A stretch of DNA of 14,978 nt from an uncultured Lachnospiraceae bacterium (GTDB lineage Bacteria; Bacillota; Clostridia; Lachnospirales; Lachnospiraceae): contig CACZQU010000114.1 in the NCBI GenBank assembly GCA_902783305.1, positions 1 to 14,978 on the forward strand, written 5' to 3'. The notes under the pieces are model-generated. The model worked only from the letters and a program-made list of their open reading frames with translations. It did not search any database and was not told where the DNA came from. The position numbers and the translations under genes are program-made. This document shows positions 7,438 to 14,891 of the stretch, piece after piece. Each line of letters starts with the position of its first letter. Position 1 is the stretch's first letter.

Positions 7438-9300
7438 ATGTTTATCATCGAGGAGGAATTGAAAAAGCTCCCTTCCCATCCAGGGGTGTATCTCATGCAC
7501 GGAGGGCAGGATGAGATCATTTATGTGGGAAAGGCCGTCAGCCTCAGAAACCGGGTGAGACAATATTTCCAGGCCGGCTATAAGAGAAGTCCGAAAATCG
7601 AGCAGATGGTTTCCCACGTATCCCGTTTTGAGTATATTGTGACGGACAGTGAGCTGGAGGCCCTGGTTCTGGAAAACAATCTGATCAAGGAGCACCGTCC
7701 GAAATACAATACCATGCTCCGGGATGACAAGACATATCCCTACATCAAGGTGACGGTTCAGGAAGCCTTTCCCAGGGTGATTTTTACCCGGCAGGTGAAA
7801 AAGGACAGATCAAAGTATTTTGGCCCTTATACCAGCGCGGAAGCGGTCAAAAATGTCATCGAGCTGGTCAGGAGGCTCTACAGGGTGAGAACCTGCTCCA
7901 AAAATCTTCCAAAAGAGACGGGAGCAGGCCGTCCCTGTCTTTATTATCATATGAAACAGTGCGATGCTCCCTGCCAGGGGATGATCGGGGAGCGGCAGTA
8001 CAGGGAACAGATCGAGAAGCTGCTGCGTTTTCTGGGAGGAGACGGCAAGGAAGAAATCGAAAACCTGGAAGAAAAAATGGCAGCTGCCTCCGAAGAAATG
8101 AGATACGAAGATGCGGCCCGCTTCCGGGATCTGATTCAGGACATCCGGAGGATCTGGGAAAAGCAGAAGATCACGGCTTACGGGAGCGAGGACAGGGATA
8201 TCCTTGGCATTGCCATGCAGGAGAGTGATGTACATATCGCGGAGCAGGAGGCGGTAGTCCAGGTGTTTTTCATGAGGGAAGGAAAAATCATCGGACGGGA
8301 GCATTTCTATCTGCGTCTTGGGAACGAAGACAAGGCAGAGGATGTCCTCTCCAGCTTCCTGAAACAGTATTATGCGGGAACCCCGTTTATTCCCGGGGAA
8401 ATCATGCTGCCCATGCCGATCGGAGACGAAGAGCTGGTGGAGGAATGGCTTTCCGGGAGAACCGGCAGAAAAATCCATCTGAGAATTCCCAAAAAGGGAA
8501 CGAAGGAGAAAATGGTGGAAATGGCCGCGGAAAATGCCAGAATGGTGCTTCAGAAGGATCGGGAGAGAATCCGCAGGGAAGAGGGGAGGACGATCGGAGC
8601 GGTGAAGGAGATCGAGAGCTGGACCGGTCTGTCCGGCCTGAACCGCCTGGAGGCATATGACATATCCAATATCAGCGGATTTGAATCCGTAGGATCGATG
8701 GTTGTTTTTGAAAAGGGGAAGCCAAAGCGCAGCGATTACCGGAAATTCAGGATCAAATGGGTGGAGGGTCCCAATGATTATGCCAGCATGGAGGAGGTTC
8801 TGACCAGACGCTTTACCCATGATTCCGGAGGGGAATTCGACAGCTTCGCCCGGCATCCTGACCTGATTCTGATGGATGGAGGACGGGGACAGGTGAACAT
8901 CTGCCTCGGGGTTCTCACACGTCTGGGACTGGACATTCCGGTCTGCGGTATGGTAAAGGATGATCATCACCGCACGAGAGGCCTGTATTTCAACAACGTG
9001 GAAATTCCGGTCGATACCACCAGCGAGGGGTTTCACCTGATCACCCGGATCCAGGATGAGGCTCACCGGTTTGCCATCGAGTTTCACCGCTCCCTTCGCT
9101 CCAAGGTGCAGGTTCATTCTATCCTTGACGAAATACCGGGAATCGGCAGTACGCGGAGAAAAGCTTTGCTGCGCAGGTTCAGGACGGTGGAGGCGGTACG
9201 GGAAGCCAGTGAGCAGGAGCTGGCGATGACGGAATCGATGAACGCACAAAGCGCCAGGCAGGTGTACCGGTTTTTTCATCCGGCAGAAAACAGCAGATAA
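7438..9300 (+). CDS. uvrC: Excinuclease ABC subunit C (UvrC)
   Basis: UvrC makes the dual incisions of nucleotide excision repair on DNA marked by UvrA-UvrB. The 620-residue protein has the expected order of domains. The N-terminal GIY-YIG nuclease carries GVY (16-18), YVG (29-31) and R39. A Cys-containing segment follows ([15 protein letters not shown]). The UVR/UvrB-binding coiled coil is at about 206-240 ([19 protein letters not shown]). The RNase H-like 5'-incision domain includes YDISNISG (D408), [12 protein letters not shown] and [10 protein letters not shown]. The C-terminal tandem helix-hairpin-helix starts [16 protein letters not shown]. The ATG at 7438 follows GGGGGAAAAGT and yields the conserved N-terminus; an upstream in-frame ATG at 7375 lies before the leader hairpin and is unlikely. 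It follows ftsH on the same strand and converges on the glucokinase gene. Confidence 0.97.
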   Translation: MFIIEEELKKLPSHPGVYLMHGGQDEIIYVGKAVSLRNRVRQYFQAGYKRSPKIEQMVSHVSRFEYIVTDSELEALVLENNLIKEHRPKYNTMLRDDKTYPYIKVTVQEAFPRVIFTRQVKKDRSKYFGPYTSAEAVKNVIELVRRLYRVRTCSKNLPKETGAGRPCLYYHMKQCDAPCQGMIGERQYREQIEKLLRFLGGDGKEEIENLEEKMAAASEEMRYEDAARFRDLIQDIRRIWEKQKITAYGSEDRDILGIAMQESDVHIAEQEAVVQVFFMREGKIIGREHFYLRLGNEDKAEDVLSSFLKQYYAGTPFIPGEIMLPMPIGDEELVEEWLSGRTGRKIHLRIPKKGTKEKMVEMAAENARMVLQKDRERIRREEGRTIGAVKEIESWTGLSGLNRLEAYDISNISGFESVGSMVVFEKGKPKRSDYRKFRIKWVEGPNDYASMEEVLTRRFTHDSGGEFDSFARHPDLILMDGGRGQVNICLGVLTRLGLDIPVCGMVKDDHHRTRGLYFNNVEIPVDTTSEGFHLITRIQDEAHRFAIEFHRSLRSKVQVHSILDEIPGIGSTRRKALLRRFRTVEAVREASEQELAMTESMNAQSARQVYRFFHPAENSR

Positions 9301-9335
9301 GGGTTGGCCGGTCCTTCACACCTGGCGCGGTGCAT

Positions 9336-9350
9336 GGGCTGAACAGTATC
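9336..9350 (-). repeat. Extra half-site of the TTAC-TTCAG repeat family
   Basis: GGGCTGAACAGTATC is the reverse complement of GATACTGTTCAGCCC and is 13/15 complementary to the left terminal repeat of the adjacent element (9361-9375). The two can form a hairpin across TTGAAAAAAC. It sits 36 nt after the uvrC stop and may contribute to 3'-end formation. Confidence 0.55.
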
Positions 9351-9360
9351 TTGAAAAAAC

Positions 9361-9553
9361 GTTACTATTCAGCCCCTCCATAAATCGTACGAATCTGAAC
9401 GTCATGCTTGCATGTAAGGGCAGATTCGTACGATTTATGGATAGCTGAAAGCTGTCACCTCCCCTCATGAGAAATCCAGCCACGCGAAGCGGGGCGGAAA
9501 AGCGCCGAAGGCGCGGATTTCGAATGAGGAGAGGTGAGGGGCTGAATGGTAAC
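9361..9553. mobile_element. Candidate MITE-like element with nested palindromes (three-way junction)
   Basis: Ends are GTTACTATTCAGCCCCTC (9361-9378) and GAGGGGCTGAATGGTAAC (9536-9553), inverted with one difference that is a G-U pair in RNA. GAAAAAAC directly abuts both ends (9353-9360 and 9554-9561), as an 8-bp target duplication would. Hairpin A inside has perfect 20-bp arms (9378-9397 with 9421-9440) and an inner CATGC-TT-GCATG. Hairpin B has 20/23 paired arms (9455-9477 with 9515-9537) and holds CGCGAAGCG (9483-9491) and GCGCC-GAA-GGCGC (9502-9514). There is no transposase or convincing reading frame. It may instead be a structured RNA or REP-type element. Confidence 0.6.
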
Positions 9554-9613
9554 GAAAAAACCATCACGGGATCTGGAATGAAGCTGTGGCTGACCGGTTC
9601 AGATGCAGGAAAA

Positions 9614-9646
9614 ATGCCGGAAGCAGAAAGGTTCTGCTTCCGGCAT
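9614..9646 (-). terminator. Intrinsic terminator of the hprK-glucokinase operon
   Basis: ATGCCGGAAGCAGAA (9614-9628) pairs perfectly over 15 bp with 9632-9646 around a 3-nt loop. Read on the minus strand the stem is followed by TTTTCC, so it terminates leftward transcription. It could also block uvrC read-through from the other side. Confidence 0.85.
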
Positions 9647-9774
9647 GATCATTCGGATGGTTATTTCCAAGGCCATGCGCCCTGCACGCGAATTCCTTTT
9701 CGATTGATGCATTTATCCTGTGCGCGATGGGACGGTACGACTGCGGCGAAGAAAGCAGCCCCGGCCGGCAGCGG
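9647..9774 (-). other. 128-nt glucokinase 3' trailer
   Basis: This stretch lies between the glucokinase stop and its terminator and would be transcribed as a long 3' untranslated region. No gene with a ribosome-binding site, repeat or known RNA was recognised in it on either strand. Confidence 0.3.
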
Positions 9775-10728
9775 TTATTCTTCCTTAAGAACCATACAAG
9801 CTGCTCCATAGATCCCGGCGTCGTTGCCGAGGATGGCACGGATGATGGGAGTGCCTTTGCAGGCAGAAAAAGCATATCGGTCGTAATATTTCTGGATCAG
9901 ATCGGTCAGCGGTTTCCCTGCTTTGGATACGCCGCCGCCGATGACGATAGATTCAGGGTCGAGAACCGTCGAGAAGACGGCAATTGCGCTTCCCAGGAGA
10001 TCTCCGAAGCGCTCCATGATCCGGACGGCCAGAGGATCTTCATCCTTGTATGCGTCCAGGACAGCTTTCGCGTTCAGGGTTCCGTTTTGTTCTGCTTCCC
10101 GAAGGACAGAATCCTCTGTCTCTCTTTCCAGGTATTCTCTGGCGAGACGGACAATTCCGGTGGCTGAGCAATACTGCTCCAGACAGCCGTAATTTCCGCA
10201 GTTACAGGGGATGGTCTCTTTGCGGTTGATCAAAGCGTGACCGATCTCACCTGCAGCGCCATGAAATCCGTGGACGATCTTTCCGTCGATGATGATGCCG
10301 CCGCCTACACCGGTTCCCAGGGTGATCAGGAGGACGTTTTTGCATCCGGAAGCAGCACCGCGCCAGGATTCCCCCAGAGCAGCGACGTTAGCGTCATTTG
10401 CCGCTTTGGCATGAAGGCCGGTAAGCGCCGAGAGCTCGGAGGCAACGGCCTTGAAGCCCCAGTGAAGATTGACGGCGACAGGAGCCTCTCCCTTGTTGTT
10501 GACAGGACCGGGGATTCCGATCCCCACACCGTCCACATCTTCAACCGCAATGCCCAGCTCGTCGATCTTTTTATGGATGGCTTCCGCAATATCGGGAAGG
10601 ATCAGAGATCCGTCATTCTCCGTCCTGGTGGGAATCTCCCACTTTTCAACCAAGGCGCCCTCTGTTGTAAAAAGACCGCATTTCACTGTCGTTCCGCCGA
10701 CATCGATGCCAAAACAATACATACCCAT
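9775..10728 (-). CDS. ROK-family glucokinase
   Basis: This cytosolic kinase phosphorylates glucose to glucose-6-phosphate using ATP. The 317-residue protein has the ROK layout: N-terminal phosphate-binding IDVGGTTVKCGLF (8-20), catalytic-Asp motif NDANVAALGE (111-120, D112), GTGVGGG (138-144) and sugar-contacting E161 and H164 in GAAGEIGHALI. The ROK zinc site is CNCGNYGCLEQY (C175, C177, C182, with H164). IVIGGGVSKAG follows (261-271), and the C-terminus GNDAGIYGAACMVL is typical. The first Met of MGMY is chosen because AGGGGGG lies 8 nt before it. It is 36 nt downstream of hprK on the same strand and is surely co-transcribed with it, linking glucose phosphorylation with catabolite control. 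Because ROK members also include other sugar kinases and repressors, the glucose assignment is likely but not proven; there is no N-terminal DNA-binding domain. Confidence 0.9.
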   Translation of the reverse strand: MGMYCFGIDVGGTTVKCGLFTTEGALVEKWEIPTRTENDGSLILPDIAEAIHKKIDELGIAVEDVDGVGIGIPGPVNNKGEAPVAVNLHWGFKAVASELSALTGLHAKAANDANVAALGESWRGAASGCKNVLLITLGTGVGGGIIIDGKIVHGFHGAAGEIGHALINRKETIPCNCGNYGCLEQYCSATGIVRLAREYLERETEDSVLREAEQNGTLNAKAVLDAYKDEDPLAVRIMERFGDLLGSAIAVFSTVLDPESIVIGGGVSKAGKPLTDLIQKYYDRYAFSACKGTPIIRAILGNDAGIYGAACMVLKEE

Positions 10729-10764
10729 GGTCTTATCCCCCCTGAACCAATTCCTTTCTCTGCT

Positions 10765-11706
10765 TTACTTCCTGTTTCTTGCGATATTTGCCTGTACCCT
10801 TTTGTACAGCTCTTCCGCAGCGTTATATCCCATTTTTTTCTGGCGATGATTGACGGCGGCGGATTCGACGATCACGGCAAGATTTCTTCCCGGACGAATC
10901 GGGACACTGTGGCAGACCAGCTTGTTCCCCAGATATTCCGTATATTCCTCCTTCAGGCCGAGACGGTCATACTCCTTGTCCCTGTCCCATTCCTCGAGCT
11001 TGATCACAAGGTCTACGGACTGGGTGTTCTTCACACTCTCGACACCATACAGCGTCTTTACATCGATGATCCCGATGCCGCGAAGCTCAATGAAGTGTCT
11101 GGTGATATCCGGAGCGGATCCCACTAAAGTGGCATCACTGACTCTGCGAAGCTCTACCACGTCATCGCTGACCAGACGGTGTCCTCTTTTGATCAGCTCA
11201 AGGGCGGCTTCACTTTTTCCGATGCCGCTCTCACCGGTGATCAGTACTCCTTCTCCGTAGACATCCACCAGCACGCCATGGATCGAAATGCACGGCGCAA
11301 GCTCGACACCCAGCCAGCGGATGAGCTCTGCCATGAAGCTGGAGGTGGTGCGTTCCGTCACGAAGGTGGGGACATTATAGCGGATCGCCAGGTCGATCAT
11401 ATCCTGGGAAGGCCGGGTCATGGTACTGAAAACGACACATGGGATGCTGCTGGAAATAAAACGCTCATACTTGAACGCCCTGTCCTGTTCGTTTAACTGC
11501 ATCAGATAGGTGTACTCAACGTAACCGATGATCTGCACCCTTTCCCGGGCAAAATGCTCCAGGTAGCCCGCCAGCTGAAGGGCGGGACGATTGATCTCCG
11601 CTGTCCTGATATATTTATCTGCCAGGTCGATCTCCGGCGTCATATTGGTAAGCCCCATCTCATCCGCCATGATGGTCAGGGCAACTCCTTTGTTATGCAA
11701 TTCCAT
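10765..11706 (-). CDS. hprK: HPr kinase/phosphorylase
   Basis: HprK phosphorylates HPr on Ser46 and reverses this, setting CcpA-dependent carbon catabolite repression in Gram-positive bacteria. The 313-residue protein has the regulatory N-terminal domain (about 1-130) and a kinase domain. The kinase domain has H143 in HGVLVDVYG, Walker A GESGIGKS (158-165), DD at 181-182 in VSDDVVEL, the signature ELRGIGIIDVKTLYG (207-221), and PIRPGRNLAVIVESAAVNHR (269-288). ATG at 11706 is preceded by AAGGGAGG with a correct spacer; the frame extends to a TTG at 11736, which is not preferred. It has its own promoter (11779-11807) and is followed by glucokinase. In many Firmicutes hprK follows uvrC on the same strand; here it faces uvrC. 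Confidence 0.96.
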   Translation of the reverse strand: MELHNKGVALTIMADEMGLTNMTPEIDLADKYIRTAEINRPALQLAGYLEHFARERVQIIGYVEYTYLMQLNEQDRAFKYERFISSSIPCVVFSTMTRPSQDMIDLAIRYNVPTFVTERTTSSFMAELIRWLGVELAPCISIHGVLVDVYGEGVLITGESGIGKSEAALELIKRGHRLVSDDVVELRRVSDATLVGSAPDITRHFIELRGIGIIDVKTLYGVESVKNTQSVDLVIKLEEWDRDKEYDRLGLKEEYTEYLGNKLVCHSVPIRPGRNLAVIVESAAVNHRQKKMGYNAAEELYKRVQANIARNRK

Positions 11707-11778
11707 CTGTTCCTCCCTTGCGCCAGTATCGTGCAAAGCTCCGCTGAACCGCGGACGTCTCTGCAGCCTATATTCTAT

Positions 11779-11807
11779 ATCATATCACGACTGTCGGAAT
11801 TCGACAA
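11779..11807 (-). promoter_or_regulatory. Sigma-A promoter of hprK-glucokinase operon with overlapping palindrome
   Basis: On the minus strand, -35 TTGTCG (11802-11807) and -10 TATGAT (11779-11784, 5/6) are separated by exactly 17 bp, giving a leader of about 65 nt to the ATG at 11706. Nested inverted repeats TGTCG/CGACA (11792-11796, 11802-11806) and ACTGTC/GACAGT (11790-11795, 11808-11813) overlap the -35 and spacer, a position suited to an operator. Confidence 0.7.
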
Positions 11808-11894
11808 GACAGTATAAACAGATTTAGGGATGGCTTTACGGCTGCAGCTACGGTGAAACCATGAACTGTACCGGGATAAACCGGGAATAATAAT

Positions 11895-11923
11895 GGGCAA
11901 CCGCCTGAATAAAGCGATTGCCC
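11895..11923 (-). terminator. Intrinsic terminator of the PBP gene
   Basis: Arms 11895-11904 and 11914-11923 (minus strand GGGCAATCGC and GCGGTTGCCC) pair over 10 bp including one G-U, followed on the minus strand by ATTATTATT. It is 42 nt after the PBP stop. The rest of the 259-nt gap up to hprK holds only the hprK promoter and leader. Confidence 0.65.
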
Positions 11924-11965
11924 TGAAATGATTTTCCCTGCAGCCGGGGTGCTGCGGACAGCAGC

Positions 11966-14611
11966 CTAGAATCCGAAATCGCTGTCGGTATCCATGATCA
12001 CATCCCACTGTCCGTCGCTGCCCGATTCTTCATACTGGGATCCGGAGCTGTCGTTACCGCCGCCCTCATTTCCGCTGTTGTTATTTCCCTGATCTGACTG
12101 GGAGGAGTCGCTGTCACCGGCCTGACTGGCGGTGTTTTCATCGAGTCCGTCAGTCGATCCGGTTTCCATATCCTCATCTTCATCCTCGTCACCGCCGTTG
12201 TACCGGTAATAATTGCTCAGGATATCCTCATCGTAGTCATTATCATAGTATCCGTACATGTGCTCCGTGCAGTACTTGGTCGGAATGGTATCGACATCGA
12301 AATACTCGGTAATCTCCGTGCAGTATTCCTCAGGGAGAAGTCCGGTTTTGGAACAGACCGAGCAGGTGCGTATGGAGGACGGAATCGGAAAACTGACGAC
12401 AGGGAGCGATGTATGTATCCTCGACATCACCTTCTGCCAGAGGGCTTTGTGGAAGTCGCGGGCGTATTCCGGCATCTTTTCGTTGTTGTCAAAGCCGGAC
12501 CAGATGGCGCAGGTATAATATGGGGTGTATCCGACGAACCACAGGTCGTTGTAATCTTCTGTCGTACCGGTTTTGCCGGCGACCGGCATGGCTCCGAGAG
12601 AGCACGCCGTACCGGTACCGGAGGTGACGACATCCTGCATGGCGCTGGTAAGGAGCCAGGCCGTGGACTCTTTGATGACAGTGCGTCCGGCAGAGTTGTT
12701 TTCGATCAGAACATTCCCGTTGTGATCCAGGATCTTGGTATAATAGATCGGTTTGATATAGGTTCCGCCGTTGGCTATGGCAGCATAAGCGGCGCAAAGC
12801 TCTACGTTTGTCACGCCGTTGGTAATTCCTCCGAGCGCTGTGGAAAGGTTTTCGTCTGTGTACACATTTCCGTAAATATCCATGTCCGCCTCGGTTCCGT
12901 GGGCAAGGGTGGTAAAGCCGAAGTCATCCAGGTATTTCAGTCCTAGAGCAGGAGTGACATCCGCGAGACACTTGACCGCGACAACGTTGACCGAATTCTG
13001 GATGGCTTTGCGGATCGTCGTGACACCGCCGAAGCTCATGGAGGCATTATTTACCGGGGCACCGTTGGGGTAGCTGTAGGGTTCGTCTACATAGGTGGTG
13101 GCAAGGGTCATGCCCTTTTCATTCAGCGCGGGAGCGTAGGTGGAAACGAGCTTGAAGGTGGAACCCGGCTGGCGGGTGGTATCCGTAGCCCGGTTCAGGG
13201 TCAGGCTGGCGGTTTTTTCTCCGCGGCCGCCGATAATCGCTTTGACATAACCGGTGTGCTGGTCGATGATGCTCATGGAGGACTGGGGCTGCGGCGCAAA
13301 GTTGACTCTCTCGGCAAAAAGCTCTCCGCCATTGGCCAGAATGGCCGCCTCGTACTGGTCCACGTAAGACTGTCCTTCCTGAGGAGTATCAAACAGAAGG
13401 TCAAAGGACGGATCCGTATTCTGGAAATAAAGCTGCATCATTTCCTTACTGTAGTTCGTCTGGCTTCCGTCCTCCTCCTCGATCGTCAGGGCGAAATCCA
13501 GATCGTACTGGACAGAGGACGGGAAATTTGCCTGGTTGGCGTATTCCTCATCCAGGATGCTCTGAATGGCGGGATCCTGCGTGGTATAAATTTTCAGGCC
13601 GCCGCTGTACAGCATGTTCTGTGCCTGGGTCCGGGTATAGCCTTTGATGCTCATCAGGTCGTTGATCACCTGGGCGGTCAGCTCGTCCTCAAAGTAGGAA
13701 TAGACCTTACTGTCCTCCTGCTGGGCTTTTTCCTGCACCTTTTGGATCCGGGTATAGACATTATCCTCCATCGCTTCTTTATACTGCTTTTTGGTAATAT
13801 ATCCCTGATCAAGCATATGATCCAGGACAGATTTCCGGCGGACGGCATTGTCCTCCGGGTAGATAATGGGATTATACTGGGTCGGATTCTGGGGAATTCC
13901 GGCGATCGTGGCGCATTCGGACAGATTCAGGTCCTTCACATCCTTGTCAAAGTAGGTTCTCGCTGCAGCCTGGACTCCGTAAGCTCCGGCACCCAGGTTG
14001 ATGGTGTTCAGATAATTTTCCAGAATCACGTTCTTGTCGCCGATCTTTTCCTCGATCTTGACGGCCAGGTACTGCTCCTGAAGCTTGCGGGTCACGCTTT
14101 CAATCAGAGATCTCTCCGTGGTCCATCCGGTGAAAACATTATTTTTGAGAAGCTGCTGGGTGATGGTACTGGCACCTTCGGAAAAGTCTCCTGAGGTCAC
14201 GTCCCTGACAGCGGCTCTGACGATACCTCTGACGTCAATGCCGTTGTGCTCGTAGAAGCGCTCGTCCTCGATCGCGACGATGGCGTGCTGCAGATCCGGC
14301 GGGATATCCTCAAGGGAAACCGGAAGACGGTTGGCATCCGGCGCCGCCAGCTTGCGGATCTGGGTACCGTTGTCATCATACAGGAAAGTGGCATATCCTA
14401 AGGGCATGATATCCACGTCGTTGGCATCGGGAGCATTGGCAATTATTCCCTGTACGGAACCGATGCCAAGGGCAAATCCGCTGGCAATCAGAGAAATCAC
14501 CAGGATGAAAAAAAGCCGCATCATGGATACGTTTGCCTTTTTTCCAAGCATGGAGGTACTGGAGGTCAGGGATTTTCTTCGTTTTGCGATGGCTTTTCTG
14601 CCATAATTCAT
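11966..14611 (-). CDS. Class A penicillin-binding protein (PBP1a-type transglycosylase/transpeptidase)
   Basis: This bifunctional enzyme polymerises lipid II and cross-links peptidoglycan at the outer face of the membrane. The 881-residue protein has a basic cytoplasmic N-terminus and one membrane anchor (about 32-57). The GT51 domain carries E115 in EDERFYEH (115-122), EGASTITQQLLKN (146-158) and LENYLNTINLGAGAYG (197-212). The transpeptidase domain has the nucleophile motif STFK (S484-K487), SVN (540-542) and KTGT (680-683). All catalytic motifs are intact. After about residue 745 comes a Cys-containing segment (CSVCSKTGLLPEEYC, with further Cys to 781), then a roughly 90-residue acidic Asp/Ser/Gly/Asn-rich tail. 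ATG at 14611 follows an ideal AAGGAGG. It is monocistronic, with its own promoter and terminator, and is transcribed divergently from the gene at 14892. Confidence 0.95.
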   Translation of the reverse strand: MNYGRKAIAKRRKSLTSSTSMLGKKANVSMMRLFFILVISLIASGFALGIGSVQGIIANAPDANDVDIMPLGYATFLYDDNGTQIRKLAAPDANRLPVSLEDIPPDLQHAIVAIEDERFYEHNGIDVRGIVRAAVRDVTSGDFSEGASTITQQLLKNNVFTGWTTERSLIESVTRKLQEQYLAVKIEEKIGDKNVILENYLNTINLGAGAYGVQAAARTYFDKDVKDLNLSECATIAGIPQNPTQYNPIIYPEDNAVRRKSVLDHMLDQGYITKKQYKEAMEDNVYTRIQKVQEKAQQEDSKVYSYFEDELTAQVINDLMSIKGYTRTQAQNMLYSGGLKIYTTQDPAIQSILDEEYANQANFPSSVQYDLDFALTIEEEDGSQTNYSKEMMQLYFQNTDPSFDLLFDTPQEGQSYVDQYEAAILANGGELFAERVNFAPQPQSSMSIIDQHTGYVKAIIGGRGEKTASLTLNRATDTTRQPGSTFKLVSTYAPALNEKGMTLATTYVDEPYSYPNGAPVNNASMSFGGVTTIRKAIQNSVNVVAVKCLADVTPALGLKYLDDFGFTTLAHGTEADMDIYGNVYTDENLSTALGGITNGVTNVELCAAYAAIANGGTYIKPIYYTKILDHNGNVLIENNSAGRTVIKESTAWLLTSAMQDVVTSGTGTACSLGAMPVAGKTGTTEDYNDLWFVGYTPYYTCAIWSGFDNNEKMPEYARDFHKALWQKVMSRIHTSLPVVSFPIPSSIRTCSVCSKTGLLPEEYCTEITEYFDVDTIPTKYCTEHMYGYYDNDYDEDILSNYYRYNGGDEDEDEDMETGSTDGLDENTASQAGDSDSSQSDQGNNNSGNEGGGNDSSGSQYEESGSDGQWDVIMDTDSDFGF

Positions 14612-14636
14612 TTATTTTTTTCCTCCTTGTGTGAAA

Positions 14637-14696
14637 ATGATTACCGTGCAAAATGACTCCTGAGAATGGTTTCGCGCTTCGCGCTCCCCGGGTTCC
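14637..14696 (-). repeat. Intergenic repeat copy 2 (PBP gene leader)
   Basis: Read on the minus strand this is the partner of 4585-4644, with the same CGGGGAG block, GCGC-GAA-GCGC mini-hairpin (14674-14684) and CAGGAGTCATTTTGCAC. It falls inside the predicted 5' untranslated leader, ending 25 nt before the PBP start codon. The motif GATTACCGTGCAAAATGAC (14639-14657) is partly repeated in direct orientation as GATTACCGTTCAGAATAAC (14706-14724). Confidence 0.8.
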
Positions 14697-14731
14697 GGGC
14701 TATATGATTACCGTTCAGAATAACTGACCCT

Positions 14732-14760
14732 ATTATAGCAAATGTCGGATCACTTTACAA
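14732..14760 (-). promoter_or_regulatory. Sigma-A promoter of the PBP gene
   Basis: Minus strand: -35 TTGTAA (14755-14760), 17-bp spacer, perfect -10 TATAAT (14732-14737) preceded by TGC (extended -10). Expected transcription start is near 14725, giving a leader of about 114 nt that contains repeat copy 2. Confidence 0.85.
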
Positions 14761-14778
14761 CAAACTCCAGTTTACTCC

Positions 14779-14807
14779 TTGAGAATGAGAAAGCATTGTG
14801 CTATCAT
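14779..14807 (+). promoter_or_regulatory. Sigma-A promoter of the Lys/Ala-rich gene
   Basis: -35 TTGAGA (14779-14784) and -10 TATCAT (14802-14807) are separated by 17 bp. It is divergent from the PBP promoter, with the two -35 boxes only 18 bp apart. The leader to the ATG at 14892 would be about 78 nt. Confidence 0.75.
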
Positions 14808-14891
14808 CTATTATCGCAGGAATCTGAAAGAATTCTGGCCGTTCGACCGCTGAAAATGTGAACGGAATGACAGATGAGCAAGGAGGGGAAG

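Noticed and set aside
7810..9279. 489-codon minus-strand open frame opposite uvrC
   Set aside because: It shadows a complete, motif-intact UvrC; its translation is His/Pro/Leu-rich with no recognisable domain.
9351..9375. Possible catabolite-responsive (cre) site around TGAAAAAACGTTACTATTCA
   Set aside because: It does not fit the TGWAANCGNTNWCA pattern in spacing and lies in a convergent gap with no promoter to control; the bases are explained by the repeat end and its A-rich flank.
9647..9774. Small RNA or short gene in the glucokinase trailer
   Set aside because: No start with a ribosome-binding site, no promoter and no compelling fold on either strand.
9467..9811. Plus-strand open frame crossing the palindromic element and the glucokinase trailer
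   Set aside because: It runs through both arms of perfect hairpins and the opposing terminator, lacks a ribosome-binding site and has a biased Arg-rich composition. Not a gene.
10237..11127. 296-codon plus-strand open frame across glucokinase and hprK
   Set aside because: It lies antisense to two well-supported genes and spans their junction; no supporting start signal.
13256..14194. 312-codon plus-strand open frame opposite the PBP gene
   Set aside because: Antisense to the intact glycosyltransferase region; hydrophobic Leu/Ile/Val pattern arises from reverse-complement codons.
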